Shown here: positions 26,409 through 39,368 of the stretch, piece after piece
Numbering within the stretch: position 1 is the first letter of the stretch
How the letters are laid out: each line of letters begins with the position of its first letter
Assembly (NCBI RefSeq): GCF_008831285.2
Contig: NC_045149.1
Location: 14,720,578 to 14,784,577 of the forward strand
Direction: 5' to 3'
DNA length: 64,000 nucleotides
Source: Nymphaea colorata
Taxonomy: Eukaryota > Streptophyta > Magnoliopsida > Nymphaeales > Nymphaeaceae
Made by a program: the position numbers and the translations under genes
The notes under the pieces: generated by a model
Databases searched by the model: none
The model's input: the letters and a program-made list of their open reading frames with translations, nothing else
Told to the model about the DNA's origin: nothing

Positions 26409-27833
26409 ACTTGTGTCAGCCGTGCTTGCCACTCAACCATGTTTGAACATACAAAGTATTCCATTTCTTTCAGCGAAGAAATTGCACAATATAAAGCGTA
26501 TATTAAATTGGTTTACTAGCTAGTCATAATCAATACTATATTTGCGCGTACATAATTTCAAGTATATAGTTTAAAATTCATAAACCAACAATCCAAATAA
26601 CATTGATTTGTTAAAATCTTATGAGATCCGCTTTTCCATTAAAAAATTCATGTGTATCTTTTATGTTCTACATGTATATATCGTTAGATTTGACATCTAA
26701 AAAGAAAAAGTACAAAGTGCTAGATAGTTACATGGCACATTAGACAGCAAACATAATGGATAGTGAGATAGATTAAAATATATATAAAACGTCACATGGC
26801 TTCAGACTCTAGTGATTTTGTTTTCCTCTGTTTATTATAAGAGGGAGCATGTGGTTGATTAAATTGGGAGGGAATGGGCAATGGAGGAAGAGATAAGCAG
26901 TGCATCGACTGCAACAGCTTTGCATGTGATCATGGCCACCAAGTTTCTCGATATTTGCATGCATAAATAAAGTAAAATTTCAGCTATGATCCTGATTTTG
27001 GAGTATAATTTCAACACCAGACCCCAGTTCAATGGTGAAGTCAGAAATTTTTGGCCGAAGTGCACTGAACAATCTTATCGAGTAGGATGCATGTGACGCT
27101 GTGGGACGAGAACTGCACATAACTAGATCTGAGAAAAACATCATAGAAATAAAACTTTTACAAGGGTTTGTAAAGGCTACTCACAGGTCCGTGCCTTTGA
27201 GTAGGAACCATAATTATTAGTATGAAAATTGTGTTGAATCTTTTAACCCTATTAAAGCTGCTGGCGGGTACGTGCTTCAAAAGGCAAAAGGAGGAACAAT
27301 GGTATTTTTTTTCCTCATCATTATGTTGTACTAAGGAAATATCTTAGGTAAGAAGATTTGATGTTAGATACCTTTTTAATTTCCAATTACTTTGGGTGAG
27401 TGGAAGGAAATCTCATGGCCCGATAGTGATGGTAGAAGTCTCCTTCATTTTCTTAGGATCCGCAGCTGTTTTTGGTATTGCAGGGTAGTGTCTTTGCTAT
27501 GTTCCAACTTGCATATCAATGATTCCCTTTTACACCATACAAAGTTGATGCCATGAGAGTTTAAAATAAAAATTGACCGCTTATCAACCCCTCAAATGTT
27601 TCGACCAACTTCAAATATGATGTTTTAACTATATATCGAGGACTTCGTATCCTCATATTTACATAACATTGAAACAGAATGTGTGTTTACTAATGGGTCT
27701 TACATAAAAAGATTTTAGACCGGTGATTCAAGGCTACCAAACCCACCCTAAGTGGTAACATTTTTTTTTTTGCTTTTTAGACCAAATGAAAATGACTGAT
27801 CTTGACTTGTTTTTGTGACGTGACGTCATGGTT

Positions 27834-28080
27834 GTGTTTGGATGACACCGTGAAAAAGGTTGTTTTTATTTTAAATAACTTTAATTAATTTTCTAAAAAC
27901 TTATTTGTGTGTTTGAATGACACACCAAAAACATAATTTCTTTTGTGAGTAATCGGAGGTTGAGAAGGATGAGGAGGCCTTAGATTAGTCAATCTATTTT
28001 AAAAATCGAGTTTCGCTAATTTTGAAAGCAGAAAAGAAGTTTTGCCTTCAACATAGCATCTTTGAGTGTCATCCACATAT
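27834..28080. mobile_element. MITE-like element of about 247 bp
   Basis: The ends are inverted relative to one another: the left end reads tgtgtttggatgacacc and the right end, reverse complemented, reads atatgtggatgacactc, sharing a TGGATGACAC core. The interior is AT-rich, non-coding, and has a third copy of the end motif (gtgtttgaatgacacac near 27908). I could not identify a target-site duplication, so the class is open. A related stretch lies at about 39060-39170. Confidence 0.6.
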
Positions 28081-28305
28081 GCTGTTATGTTGAACAACTC
28101 AAAAATCAAAATAGAGCACCTAGACGATATAGTCATTTTATATTTGTTCAGACGCTTTCAGAAAATGGAAAACATGCCAACCGCTAGGAGTAGTCTTTCT
28201 TTTGAACTCGTGGATATTTTCAAATTACAACTACATTTCGCTTTTTCGACTTTACACATTCTAGACGAAGGCCATATTTGATCGGATGCTGACGCAAACC
28301 ATACA

Positions 28306-28381
<76 letters not shown>
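28306..28381. repeat. Compound (CT)n-(TA)n microsatellite
   Basis: About 26 bases of CT are followed immediately by about 50 bases of TA in intergenic DNA, close to the right end of the MITE-like element. Confidence 0.93.
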
Positions 28382-28382
<1 letters not shown>

Positions 28383-28624
28383 CATGAAAAGTTAAAACAT
28401 TTCACATACTACAAACAAATGGCTTGACCAAAGTTTGTTCTTTTTTTTTTTTTAATAGGACAAAGTAAGTCCCTAACGAGGACATTTAGGAAAAGAGAAA
28501 AAGACACCTCACTAAGTTACTGGACATATATGTCACCTGCTAGACATATGAATATAAGGTTACTGGACATCAAGCACAGCAAATTCAATCAAAGCAGAGC
28601 TCATCATTTTACAATTTTCAAAAA

Positions 28625-28626
<2 letters not shown>

Positions 28627-28657
<31 letters not shown>
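28627..28657. repeat. (TA)n microsatellite
   Basis: About 31 bases of uninterrupted TA repeat in intergenic DNA. Confidence 0.9.
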
Positions 28658-28659
<2 letters not shown>

Positions 28660-29130
28660 TTTCAAATATGCGAATGGCATATTCTGCCAGCGACGCCAGA
28701 ACGGTTTATCACTAGAATATTATTTGGTTTAATTGTCTAAAATTACGAATTCAGCCTCTTGCCTCCGGTGACACCTGATTGTTCAAATATTGAAGGAGTG
28801 GCATACGTTGTAGCTCCCGACACAACGATGGGCAAAAGATCAGGCAGCCAGCTCAGGCTCACCTTCGCGAATGCCGGAAGGCCAACTTCCGTCTCCGGTG
28901 TTGACATAAATGCCCCTCCAGACACCGACTCTTTTGTCCCGTGCTCATCAATCGCAATAATGGAGTGCTCATGGACCGATTGACAATAACACCCCTGGAT
29001 GATGCCTTCCACCTCCAAATCGTCCTCACATTGCGTTGCTTATTGTTGAATTGAGATGTCGGAACCTGGAACAAGTGGTACGGTACTGTAAGATTTCCAG
29101 CAACTTGAGGCGATTTTGGTAAGCAAGCGC

Positions 29131-29139
29131 TTATATATG
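29131..29139 (+). promoter_or_regulatory. Probable TATA box of the PLAT gene
   Basis: TTATATATG lies about 79 bases upstream of the PLAT start codon. The resulting 5' UTR would be about 45 bases. Confidence 0.55.
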
Positions 29140-29209
29140 ACAGATCCTTATCGCAATCCCACCACTCGCATCACTCGCTGCAATCGTCGAGAGAAAAACC
29201 AAAACGATC

Positions 29210-30393
29210 ATGGCTCCCATTCGCCGCCTCCTGCCTGCTCTCCTCCTCCTCCTCTTCGTCATCTCAGATGTGGCGACCAGCAGCTCCTCTGTAAGTAACC
29301 ACCATCTGCGCCTTCCTCCATCATCATTTCATTTCTTTCTCAGTTTTGTGCATCATTGGCCATAATGATCGCCATGGCAGTCGATTTGCGGTCAAAATTG
29401 ATTAATTTGAATGAAACTTGCCAACATCATCACCATTTTTTGTCGTCATCTTGTTCGGCAAAAAGAAAAATCTGAACCTTTGCACTCAGCATCACCATTC
29501 ACCGACATATACGAACTCCTGGTCGCTTTAGTTCCCAAGTTCTTCTAATGGTAAAGCAAATGTCATGGAATGATCTCAAATTTCACCACCATTCAACTAG
29601 TGCCCCCTCTCACTCATCGTCATTGACCTTGATGCTACCATCATAGTCACATAAGATGGTCATGATGATGATGACATATCATCAACATGGACATACATAA
29701 CCACCATGTGTTTATATCATTTATCATCATCACCATATATTGTAAACATCGTCAACCTCAAGATTATATATCATCTCCTGGGCCCTGTGTTTTCGTCATC
29801 ATCGTAACCACCACACCACGATATGTCTTTATGTTGCCATCACCATCATGCTTGATCATTACCATCATCCTGATTTTGATATTGCTCCACAGAACGACAA
29901 CTGTGTCTACACGGTCTACGTCCGGACGGGATCGATCATCAAGGGAGGCACCGACTCCAAGATCTCGCTCACCATTTCCGACTCCTCCTACAGGCCGGGA
30001 GTCCACGTGAAGGACCTGGAGTCATGGGGGCTGATGCCGGACGGCCACGACTACTACGAGCGCGGCAACCTCGACATCTTCAGCGGCCGAGGCAGGTGCC
30101 TCGATGGCCCGATCTGCTACCTTAACCTCACCTCCGACGGCACGGGGCCGCACCACGGCTGGTACTGCGAGTACGTCGAGGTGACCGCCACCGGGCCGCA
30201 CCTCGGCTGCAGCCAGACCATCTTCTACGTTCGCCAGTGGCTCGCCCTCGACGCGCCCCCTTACCGCCTCGACTCCATCATAAACGGCTGCGCTGCTGCC
30301 GCCGATTCTCATGCCAAGAGAGGAAGATCCACCTTCTATGGTGAAAATGCACTGGGTCGTGATGGCGTGGAGGCCTCCTCATCCTCATCATGA
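29210..30393 (+). CDS. PLAT/LH2 domain stress protein (PLAT-plant-stress type)
   Basis: Two exons, 29210-29290 and 29893-30393, joined in phase 0, give 193 aa. Residues 1 to about 24 form a signal peptide: basic start, then a Leu-rich core (LLPALLLLLFVI), with cleavage probably near Ala/Thr-Ser. The single PLAT domain covers about residues 31-150: CVYTVYVRTG at its start, ERGNLDIFSGRG near the middle, then C-x5-C (96, 102), NLTSDG and HHGWYCEYVEV. This order matches Arabidopsis PLAT1/PLAT2 (At4g39730 type), ER-associated proteins that promote abiotic-stress tolerance and are induced by ABA. Asn105 in NLT is a possible N-glycosylation site. The C-terminal 35 residues are low-complexity and end in poly-Ser. 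Exon 2 is very GC-rich at third codon positions, unlike the flanking DNA and the intron. Confidence 0.95.
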
Positions 30394-32078
30394 ACATGAA
30401 ACTTGTCCATCCATGCATGTTATGTCATGCCCATCATTGGTCATCATCATCGTAAAACAGATGACCATCGTAAAATATGGCGATCCATGTACTATGTGAG
30501 TCGATTGTCCTGTGTTCTCAGTCTCTTGTCCTCTCTGCCCATGTGCATGTACGAGAGATTCCCTTTAGATGAACGCTGGACATTCTGATCTCTATGCAAG
30601 TTATGACTATCCTGCTGTATACTTCACTCAGGTCATGGATGACGTTATAAAGGGGATCTAACATCCAGCCTCGCGTGCCTGTGCATCCATGTGGTTGGCA
30701 TCCTATCAACCATCGTGGATGTTTGCCTTTGCTATGCCTGAAATGGGAAAACGCAGATTCTTTTCAACCGCTTGATACTCAATAGTATCTAGTCCATGTA
30801 AAATGGACAGTCGTGGATTGGCAATATCTTACCATGGCGTCGGCGTAGATGACCGCCCTTCTGCAAGGGCACTCCTGATCCCCGATTAGGTCCGTTAAGT
30901 ACCAAGGGCTAGCAGATGAGATGGGCTGATGGGGGTCAAGATAAAAGCTAGGGCTTCATATTCAAGATACCAGACTCGGAAGGAGACCGCTACCAAGACA
31001 TGTGGTAAGAGCGGAACTAGGAGAAAATATCAACAGAATAGGATCCCTACATGTAAAAGAAACGGTTGGATTTAAACATGGAGGGGAAGGTTCAGATGTT
31101 AAATCTAAGGTTCTCAAGGATTTCAAATCCAAGGCTGTCAAACACACCCTAACTGGCCAGGACAAACGACTGAATCATCTAGGTTAGATTCGGATGAATA
31201 TCAAACTGAAATGAACATCAAACTAGTTCCTTTTCAAAAGGCGATACAGAATAACTAAAACTGACCTGTACACTAGCAATGAGATATCATCCCACAAAAC
31301 ATAATGCACATTTGGATCACGTCATTCAATGGGAAAACGTAAACAGCACATGAAATATAATCTCATACCCTATGATGTAATCACACACAAAACATGCCGT
31401 TCTCATTACTGATTTTGCATGACACGTAAATCACCGACATCCATTCCGTTTATGTTGAGCCACATGTTCTTTTAGATATCATACATATGCATGAGAACAT
31501 GAGCAAAAATGCAAGTATTTGAATTCAAGAAAATGGATGTACATCTGAAATTGCAAATATCAGCATATATAAACAAAGTCTAGAAACATGGCCAGCTACA
31601 TAGGGGTTATTATTTTCTTGAAAATCAAGTGTATAAGCATTGCACAGCAGTAGAATCAGACAATCAAAATACATAGACCCAAGTTTATCCAGAATCAGTT
31701 TTCCTTTTCCCTCTTCCAAGTTCAGATGTTTTTCCAAAGTTAGTCTTCCTTTCTCCTTTTAAAGCTTGAAAAAGCTTATCAGTTTATCAGTTCCCAAAGT
31801 CAAAAAAGCTTAATTGAAGACGTTCTTAAACACACCTTTGCTGAGTTTACTAAACAGAGGTCAGCCATGCACATAAATCGTATCCAGCAAGTGACATGTA
31901 AATAGATGCACCTTTTTACAATCGTTTCAACAGAAATATTATTTACAGTCCTTTAAGACACCGGGTTATTCCAATCAATATGATTATATACATGAAGCTG
32001 GAGGGATAAAACAAGATCAGCTGCCGTCGCAGCCAAGATAGGACTACCACACTTTTTTGCAGCAGAGGTTCCTCTGAA
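30394..32078. other. Region between the convergent PLAT and ATG3 genes
   Basis: The PLAT 3' UTR comes first and is rich in cat/atc triplets. The stretch 30960-31190 contains a block ending tgtcaaacacaccctaa, similar to transposon-like ends elsewhere in the window, so it may be a relic. About 31880-32079 is probably the last, non-coding exon of ATG3 (minus strand). No other gene was seen. Confidence 0.5.
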
Positions 32079-32079
32079 C

Positions 32080-32485
32080 CTGAAAAGGAAAAAGGAAATT
32101 GCAGGAAGTAAGTTCCAACTGCATATCACCATTGAGGAAAAAATAACCAACATTCAACAGTTAAGACGAAAGCCAGCACTAATATGGCGCCTGCAATTTG
32201 GGATTCAGAATCCATATATATTCCTAAACCCTTTGAAAGCACAAGATATATGATGGTTGAGGTGAATAATTTGGCTACTATTATGGATCATCTTCGTTCC
32301 TTTTAAGGTTCAAAAGTTAGCCCACAGTGAGAGCACAAGATGCAGTGTTAAAGACACTATACAATAGAATAGACTGTTTGAGCAAGACTTTGTATATATA
32401 CATCGGCATCATATTTCATGAGCACATGTTCTTCTCTATCATGATTGCTAATTAATCACCATAATAGAAGTTGGAAGAGGATTAC
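32080..32485 (-). other. Probable 3' UTR intron of ATG3
   Basis: On the minus strand, 27 bases after the ATG3 stop codon, lies a strong donor (ctgaag then gtaatcc, junction after 32486). A matching pyrimidine-rich acceptor (ttccttttcag, exon resumes at 32079) follows 406 bases later. No coding sequence depends on it. Inferred from splice signals only. Confidence 0.5.
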
Positions 32486-32512
32486 CTTCAGAAAAGATAG
32501 CACTCTCAGTGG

Positions 32513-35500
32513 TCATCTAGCATTTCCCATGTCAAAATCAATTGTATAGTCATACTCGATTGTAGGGATCACAGAAGCCACAAATTTCAAAAATAAGAAA
32601 AGATACCTGTATGGCAGGAAAATGAAAACTTAAGCTAAAAACATAACAAAGATAACAGGATTAAGAAAAAGTCCTCAGACGATGTGCAGCACAGAAAGCA
32701 GAAAGTTCACTTAGATGCACAACAACGTGCCAGTTGCAACTGATCCCAAAACTAATTCCACGTAATCAAAAGAATCAGCAAAAAATAGTACTTGTCAACT
32801 TCTGGTTCAACCCCATGCGACATCAGAACATCAATGATCTTTTTCATCACAGCACCATGACGGCAAGGATGAATGGAGGCATGCTTCCCGGGCAAGTGGG
32901 GATGGTCCTCAATAGTGACCTATCAAAAAGTTAAGGAGAAGAAGAGCTTATAAACCACACAAGAAACTGCAAAAGATACAAAAAAGCAAGCAAAACATCA
33001 ATAAACATATATTCCATTTCAACAGGAATAAGTTTCTCCTTTTCCTTTTTTCCTGAAAACATCGTTACAATTCTCGATTAAACATCTTGAGGGAAATGAG
33101 AAATCTGGGAACTTATATAGGTTTTCCCTCCATAACAATCGCCCATTTGTTTGAAACAACCAAAAGGCACATAAGATTCATGTGACCAATTCCAAGCCCA
33201 ACATGAGATATAAAATTGAAAGCTGAACCTTTGAGGTCTGGCATAAGCATTATGTTCCAAGATCGCTTGGAATCAACCTTAAAAAACTTATGTTTAGCCA
33301 TCATCCCTAGAGCTTATATACTGCTCCATAGTACTTTTTCGAAACAGATCCTGAAAAGAAAGTTTGCCCCGCCTTGCCATGACCTTCTGTGTTGTTCTCA
33401 TACACATATCAAGGTAGTATCAAGACATTTATCGAGATTGTGAACATTGAAAATTGAGTTTCTAGAAACTAGTGGTTTAAGCAACCTTGAAGTCAAGGAG
33501 ATAAAGAAACAGACTAACAGGTAAAATTACCGTTTTTCGGGCATGATCTTGACTAACATCTTCAAGTACAAGCTCTGGCTGTAAAAGCATCTTGGACTGC
33601 AGAAATGACGGAATAAATCAAAGCTCTCAAATGTTGTGTTGAAAGGCATAACTCAAAGAAAAAACATGTAGACGGACACATTTTAAGAAAACATGCATCT
33701 GAAGAGTGGAGGTTGAGTTGTGAACAAAAGAATACTGCATTTGCTAAAATAATTCATTCAAGAGGAGCACATGTCCTGGAAGAATGGCAAAGCTGGAGTC
33801 TAAATAAACATCAAGGAGATCAAACATACTTCTACAAGGCAATCACAGAAAATAGCTGCAAGGACGTGAATGCTATTTATACTATGGAAAAGGATAGAGA
33901 GAATGGCTACATATGTTCAGGGAAGATGTACCAATTTTTAGGAAGATAATGATACACTGCCTCTAAGAAACATGTATAAGTGACCAGATGCAAATGTATA
34001 AAATTCATATTTTCAACGTTATCAAGAATTAAGCCAGAAGTCAGATCATAAACATTCAAAGTAACACAGAAATTATCACAAAAAATTATGACCTGCCTGT
34101 GAAAGACCAACAAGCTAATGGATGTGATGTGTTCATGTCCTTGAAACTCTCTGCCATCTCCTATTTAAAGTATGAATGCTAGAGTTACACAGATACAAAG
34201 GGTGATAAGACAACCCCCCACTTTAGATGCTACTATTTTCAATAAATTGCTAGGTTTGTCCACCTCATACAGAGTCCACTCCCAGGTACAGTTGTTTGCT
34301 TATACGGTTACTTGTACCCTTTTCTGTCTGAAAGATAAATTCATTCCCTTTCAACCTTGAATTTTGAAGAAACATCTACAACTTGTCAAACACAAAGAGA
34401 AACTGTTATATGGAGAAAGAGAAGGTTGAGCAAAGGGCTTGCTTTCTGGAGACACAAACATAACTTCACAAATCTCTCTACCAATTTCACCATGGTGGCT
34501 TGTTCAAAGCAATAATACCAATGCATATTCAATCATGATTTTGAGTAATATGTTAGATTATGTAACGGCATGCACCTTAAAGGTTTTAGGTAGAGCGCGC
34601 TAGCCAAGAATATGGACTGCAGAGCTCTTAATGGGATTTAAAACCTTAAAAGAACCAAAGCATCAAAAAATATTAATCTGCAAATAAATACAAATCTGTC
34701 TTCCATATAAAAACAGCAGCAACTTGTGATTTGTGGAACATAAAAGAGGAGGCACCTTTATCAGGTGAAAGAGATGTATGAGCAGATGCCTGGCTTTTGG
34801 GCACATAAATCCAAATTTGGATATCTAACTACCAATGCCAAAAAAGTACAGAACAAAGAAAGAAAACTGCTATTACAATATTTTGCAAGGGAAAAGGAAA
34901 AAGAAAATACAAATAACCAAAGTAATAAGCATGACACGAAGTATAATTATGGCATAAATATCTTCTCTCAACTGAAGGATCCACACCATGCAATAATTTC
35001 GGCAACAGTCTCTGCATGAGCAAGCATAGTCCAACATAAATATACATCCCTAGAAAGAATAGTCCAAGTGAAGGGAAATAACCTCATCATATCCCGTAAG
35101 CCATACCCGAGGAGTTTGATAGTACTTGTCATACCTGGAGAGCAATTAAATATGAAAATGAAAATATTAACTTGGCCTTCCAAATCAAGAACTAGTTCAT
35201 GTTAGTGCATTATGTAAATATAAAAAATAAACATCCACTGTTTTGGTCATGTTGGCATATAATAATTTACATAATTATGTGTTCTAAAGAATCTAAACAT
35301 TACAAGTGAGTGTACATTCACCAAATTTGACCAATTTTACCCATCTTGGTATCAAATCCCCATAAAGGATATCCTCGGGATCATAAGTGGCTATTCCCAA
35401 TAGAGTATTTGCTAATTACGGTTTGTTAGCTAACAGCAGTTTAACTATATAAAAACAATTATACACATCCATGCTTGGAGGAGCACTTTGATGTCTACAG

Positions 35501-38500
35501 GGAGAAAGAAAGAGAGAGAGAGAGAGAGAGCTCATGCATAAAATATAGACATGGAAAAATACATAACTGTCATTAAGCTACCGTAGACAACAATATGTTC
35601 ATATATGCACAGATACTCATTAAGAAAAGCAGCAAATTGCTAATATCAAATTTATATTGGCAGTGTAGATGCTTTAAAATTAATAATATAAATAAAATAA
35701 GAGTTCAAACAACAGAATGAACTGGCTGGTACAAGCAACTCTGTTATTACGCTGTGCAACTAAGAGATAGCATGCAATAGAAAAGAACCAAACATAGGGT
35801 CAATGGTTGATGACTTACGTGATGCTAACATCATATGTTCGAGTGCGTAAAATATTGTCATCATCTGGTTCATTTGCCACCAAGTATGAGGGATCAAGTG
35901 TGGCCTGCATTACCACGTCATGTTTGAGAAGTCAAGGTTACTCCTAAATACAGTAAAAGAAGAGAAGGGTGCATAATGCGCAGGATGTAGCAGAGCATAT
36001 TCATCACAGGAAACGAAATAATGATCATTAATTTTCAACATCTTACAGCATCACTTTCGTTCAGAGTGTCAGGATCTTCATATTCTTCCATGTCAGGAAT
36101 ATCTTGATCTTCAGCCCCAAAGTATGTAGAAATGGACTGGATAGTCCCTGTCTTGGCAGTTTCAGGTGTTTCCATGGAAGGCAAATCCTCTACAGCACTT
36201 TTATTTTCTAAATAAAGAGGAAACATATAAAAAAATATCAAATACAAAATGAATATGCTGTAAAAATTTGCAAGGACCTTTTCATATTACAGATATGCAA
36301 GGTATTGAAATGGTTTTTTTCACCTTAGTACTAATCAAGACAGTCAACCTGCAGATCTTATCTGAGTTCAAGGTTATTGTATTTGTACCTTTGGTGTTTC
36401 CATGTGTAAAAAGCCATCCATCAAAATCTTCATTTTCTTGAACTGAATCCTCAGCTGCAGCTTCATATTCTTCTTCAACAGAATGAACTCTGCGGAGACA
36501 TGGGACTGAAATAAAATGCAAAAGCATGGATGTAACTGTTTTTTTCCTCGATAAAACAAGATAGCACCAAAACAGATGTAGAAGTGTAAAAATTGGATTG
36601 AAAAATAACTCACACAGAAAAGCCAACTTATTTGACAAATTTATGAAGTATAGAGCAAACTAGAACATCCAAGATCTCAGGGCAATATGAATATGCATTT
36701 TCTAGAATGTATAAACAATCGTACATCAAAAACAAAGATGAAAACAAAATAGACTATCATGGTGACGCGGGCAAATAGAATATACATGACTTTTGAATAT
36801 GTGGGCTCAGTAAATATAAAGAGTATGTAGACTCATTATGTGTCATCCAATCAAATTTATTGATAGTTCACAAGGTGACGTGTTATAAAAGTAGCTTCAT
36901 GTGTGACATCTTAGGAACCAGCAATCAAGTTCACTGAACAGCTCATAGATCAGTTTAGATAATCCTCGTACGTAATACATCCTTTTCTTTCATGAAATTT
37001 ATGCACATGTGAGTATGTGCATGTGGGTCAGCATGTGTTTTCTGTGAGTATTTAACTTGACAGAGCTAGCCAAAGTAGGTATGTGATAGCCAGAGCCCTG
37101 CCCAAGTTTAAAGCCCAGTGCATGTCACTGCGTGCACAGCCTGACACTTTGCCCACTACCACCACCAACCAAAACCAATATGTGGTCCATTAGGCTGCTT
37201 TTGATAAACAGTCAGCTCCCCTATGATGCCTGCAACCAATATTCTACAAACTCAGCTCTATTGATTCAAGGGCTTGCAGACTGTGCCTGGTTCAGTTGTG
37301 AGATAAGAACTATTATCGAGTTGTAGCAAGCAAGACCATCCCTATCTTGAATAAAGAACATTGCTCTTCATATAAATTCTTAAAATGCTGTAATCTTCCA
37401 GAGGCATGAAACGACATTATACTATTGGTCATCGCCTTTGTAAGTCAGCAGGTTAACTGTTGCTTTTGAGTTTATGATGCTGTCCTGGACTTTCAATCCA
37501 AGCTACAGTAGATGACTAAGATATCAGCTCATAATGCCCTTCCAATTCATTTGCACACAGAGCGTGGGGGACCAGATTGACTCTTAGATAATAATAACAA
37601 TAACCACAACCCTTAAGAGTCATTTCAGAAACTAACAAAGAATGGATTGATGAAAATGCACCTAAATTAGAAGATAGTCATACCGTTTCTAGTAATCAAA
37701 TATTGCTTATCAGCAGGTAGATACGGTTTTCTCTTTCTTGGATCACCAGATTCCCTGTAACAGATACACGAGATTACTTGATCTAAGGACGAATTCAATA
37801 CGTAAAATGAAACAAAAATAAAGCGTTGCATACACAAAGCACAAGTAAACTGGGTAGTTCCACAAAGGCGTCAAAGCTACCACCAAAGATAACGTGGATA
37901 TCTATCACACCGTTGAGCAAAAGAGAGACGCTACCCAAGGAAATAGCTTCTACATGGTCTACGCTCCGCTGCTATTACGGATACGTTGTCAAAAGCTCTG
38001 TCCGGATGAAGCAACCGAGCGTCTGCCTAACTTTACGCTGAATTCAGCAACATTATGAATGAATGTTCAGACCAAAGCCTTTTCAATGGCTTTGCATGGA
38101 CTACAGATTCAAATTAAAAACCCAACAATTTGCGCATTTCAAAAACAGGAATTCCCACATCAAGGAATTATCTTACGTGATTTTCTGTGGCATGATCTAT
38201 CCATGGAAAAGGAAGCACCATTTATCCATCGAAGAGGTTCAATATTTATGTCGACTAGATTTGCAAAAGCATCTAGCGTATTAAAGTTCCCAAAATTCGC
38301 CGAACGCATGTGAAAAGGACTGGATACAATCCAAGACGGTAACACTAAGATGTCAACGTCTAGGGACGGAAATGACAAACAACGAGGAACTAGCATCTTC
38401 CGATCAATTCAACCCTAAAAGGTTTCACATCCATAAGACAACGTCCAGGTGAATGAAAACCATCGAATGGGCAAACGAAACAAGTAGAAACAATGAGTAC

Positions 38501-38661
38501 CATGACCAGGTAGGGCATTTCGAGACAAGATTGTCGCCGGCGATGACGAATTCATCGATGCTGAGCACGCCCTTCTCCCTGAAAGCGGAGACCGTCCTGG
38601 GGCCCGTCACCCTCTCAACGGCTCCCTTGAACGCTTCATGGATCTTCTGCGAGAGCACCAT
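32513..38661 (-). CDS. ATG3: Autophagy-related protein 3, E2-like enzyme for ATG8 lipidation
   Basis: ATG3 takes activated ATG8 from ATG7 and transfers it to phosphatidylethanolamine on the forming autophagosome. Exons in transcription order: 38661-38501, 37754-37684, 36505-36389, 36207-36047, 35904-35819, 35134-35083, 33596-33531, 32919-32792, 32606-32513. All are GT-AG, all phases close, and the product is 311 aa, the usual plant length. The N-terminus MVLSQKIHEAFKG is the membrane-binding amphipathic helix; CPTWSWESGD follows. Residues of about 85-170 form the acidic flexible region that binds ATG7 and ATG8. The E2-like core has YDKYYQTPRVWLTGYDE (200-216) and the active-site Cys257 in HPCRHG. 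FLKF (286-289) and a C-terminal YDYTIDFDMG end follow. Only one ATG3 gene is in view. Strong match, no break. Confidence 0.97.
35511..35530. repeat. (GA)n microsatellite in ATG3 intron 5
   Basis: About ten GA units preceded by a gaaa-rich lead-in, inside the intron between exons 5 and 6 of ATG3. Confidence 0.85.
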
Positions 38662-39059
38662 TCTTTCCCCAATAACCGGACAATGAAAAGGCCCCTAAAG
38701 CACGAACCACAGCACCTCTAAAGCAGAAGAAACCAGGGAACACGAGCTGAATCTCAAGGAGAGAAAAAGGAGAAGAACGGTTTCGATATCGAAGAATATC
38801 AGATCGAGGACCCAAGAGTTCTTGACTGCTTCATTCAAGGGAAGATCCTTCTCGGGCAATTTCCCCTCCCTTCGCCGTCCGGTACTGCTTTTCCTTGACC
38901 TGGATGCGTTTGAGGATACGCTAAGATGACGTAACCGAGCCCGCGATCATGTTCCGCGGGAAAAATATCGCCGGGAAATAAGGCGTATATATCCGTATTG
39001 GGAACATTTTTTGTCACGCCTTCGGACTTTCGATTAAACAACAAAATGGCGCTGATTTT

Positions 39060-39170
39060 TAACTTTAGCGTTTTAACATTTGGATGAAAATTGCTAAACT
39101 CATAAGAATTTTAAATTTCTTTTAATAGTTTTGGAAAACTAATTTGTGTGTGCGAATGACAAGACAAATG
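39060..39170. mobile_element. Relic related to the MITE-like element at 27834
   Basis: The segment aact-atttgtgtgt-gaatgaca at about 39139-39162 closely matches the interior of the 27834-28080 element, and a tttggatga end motif lies near 39079. The right boundary is unclear. Confidence 0.4.
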
Positions 39171-39368
39171 TCGAGTTTGGCTGACATAAAAAATAAACAG
39201 CGTTTTGTTATGAAATTAAATTTTAAATAAGTCATTAAAATATGGTCCATATTTTGGCTACACTACGTTTTCTCTGAATTGGAAGACAAGTTTCTAAGGC
39301 CGTTTATAAAAATGAGTTTTATCGATATTAGTTTTTTGATAAACTGGATAGCACATAAAAAATAGTTA

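Larger units (their letters stand above)
24741..29130. other. Intergenic region between DUF3511 and PLAT genes
   Basis: The first few hundred bases should be the DUF3511 3' UTR, including a CT tract at 24851-24875. The rest has no recognisable gene. It holds CA and TA/GA microsatellites, a MITE-like element at 27834-28080, a compound CT/TA repeat and a TA tract, each listed separately. Open frames at 28743-29018 overlap on both strands and match no family I know. Confidence 0.6.

Noticed and set aside
28743..29018. Opposing open frames of 91 aa (minus) and 74 aa (plus, 28759-28983) upstream of the PLAT gene
   Set aside because: Both strands are open across the same bases, neither product has a domain I recognise, and no promoter or splice signals stand out. 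It may be a fragment of an old gene or element, but this cannot be supported.
30022..30312. 96-aa minus-strand open frame within PLAT exon 2
   Set aside because: A shadow of the GC-rich PLAT coding sequence.
10118..38661. HUB1 (ubiquitin E3) and ATG3 (ubiquitin-like E2) as a functional cluster
   Set aside because: They work in unrelated pathways (histone H2B ubiquitination, autophagy), lie on opposite strands 10 kb apart, and have unrelated genes between them. Their closeness is probably chance.
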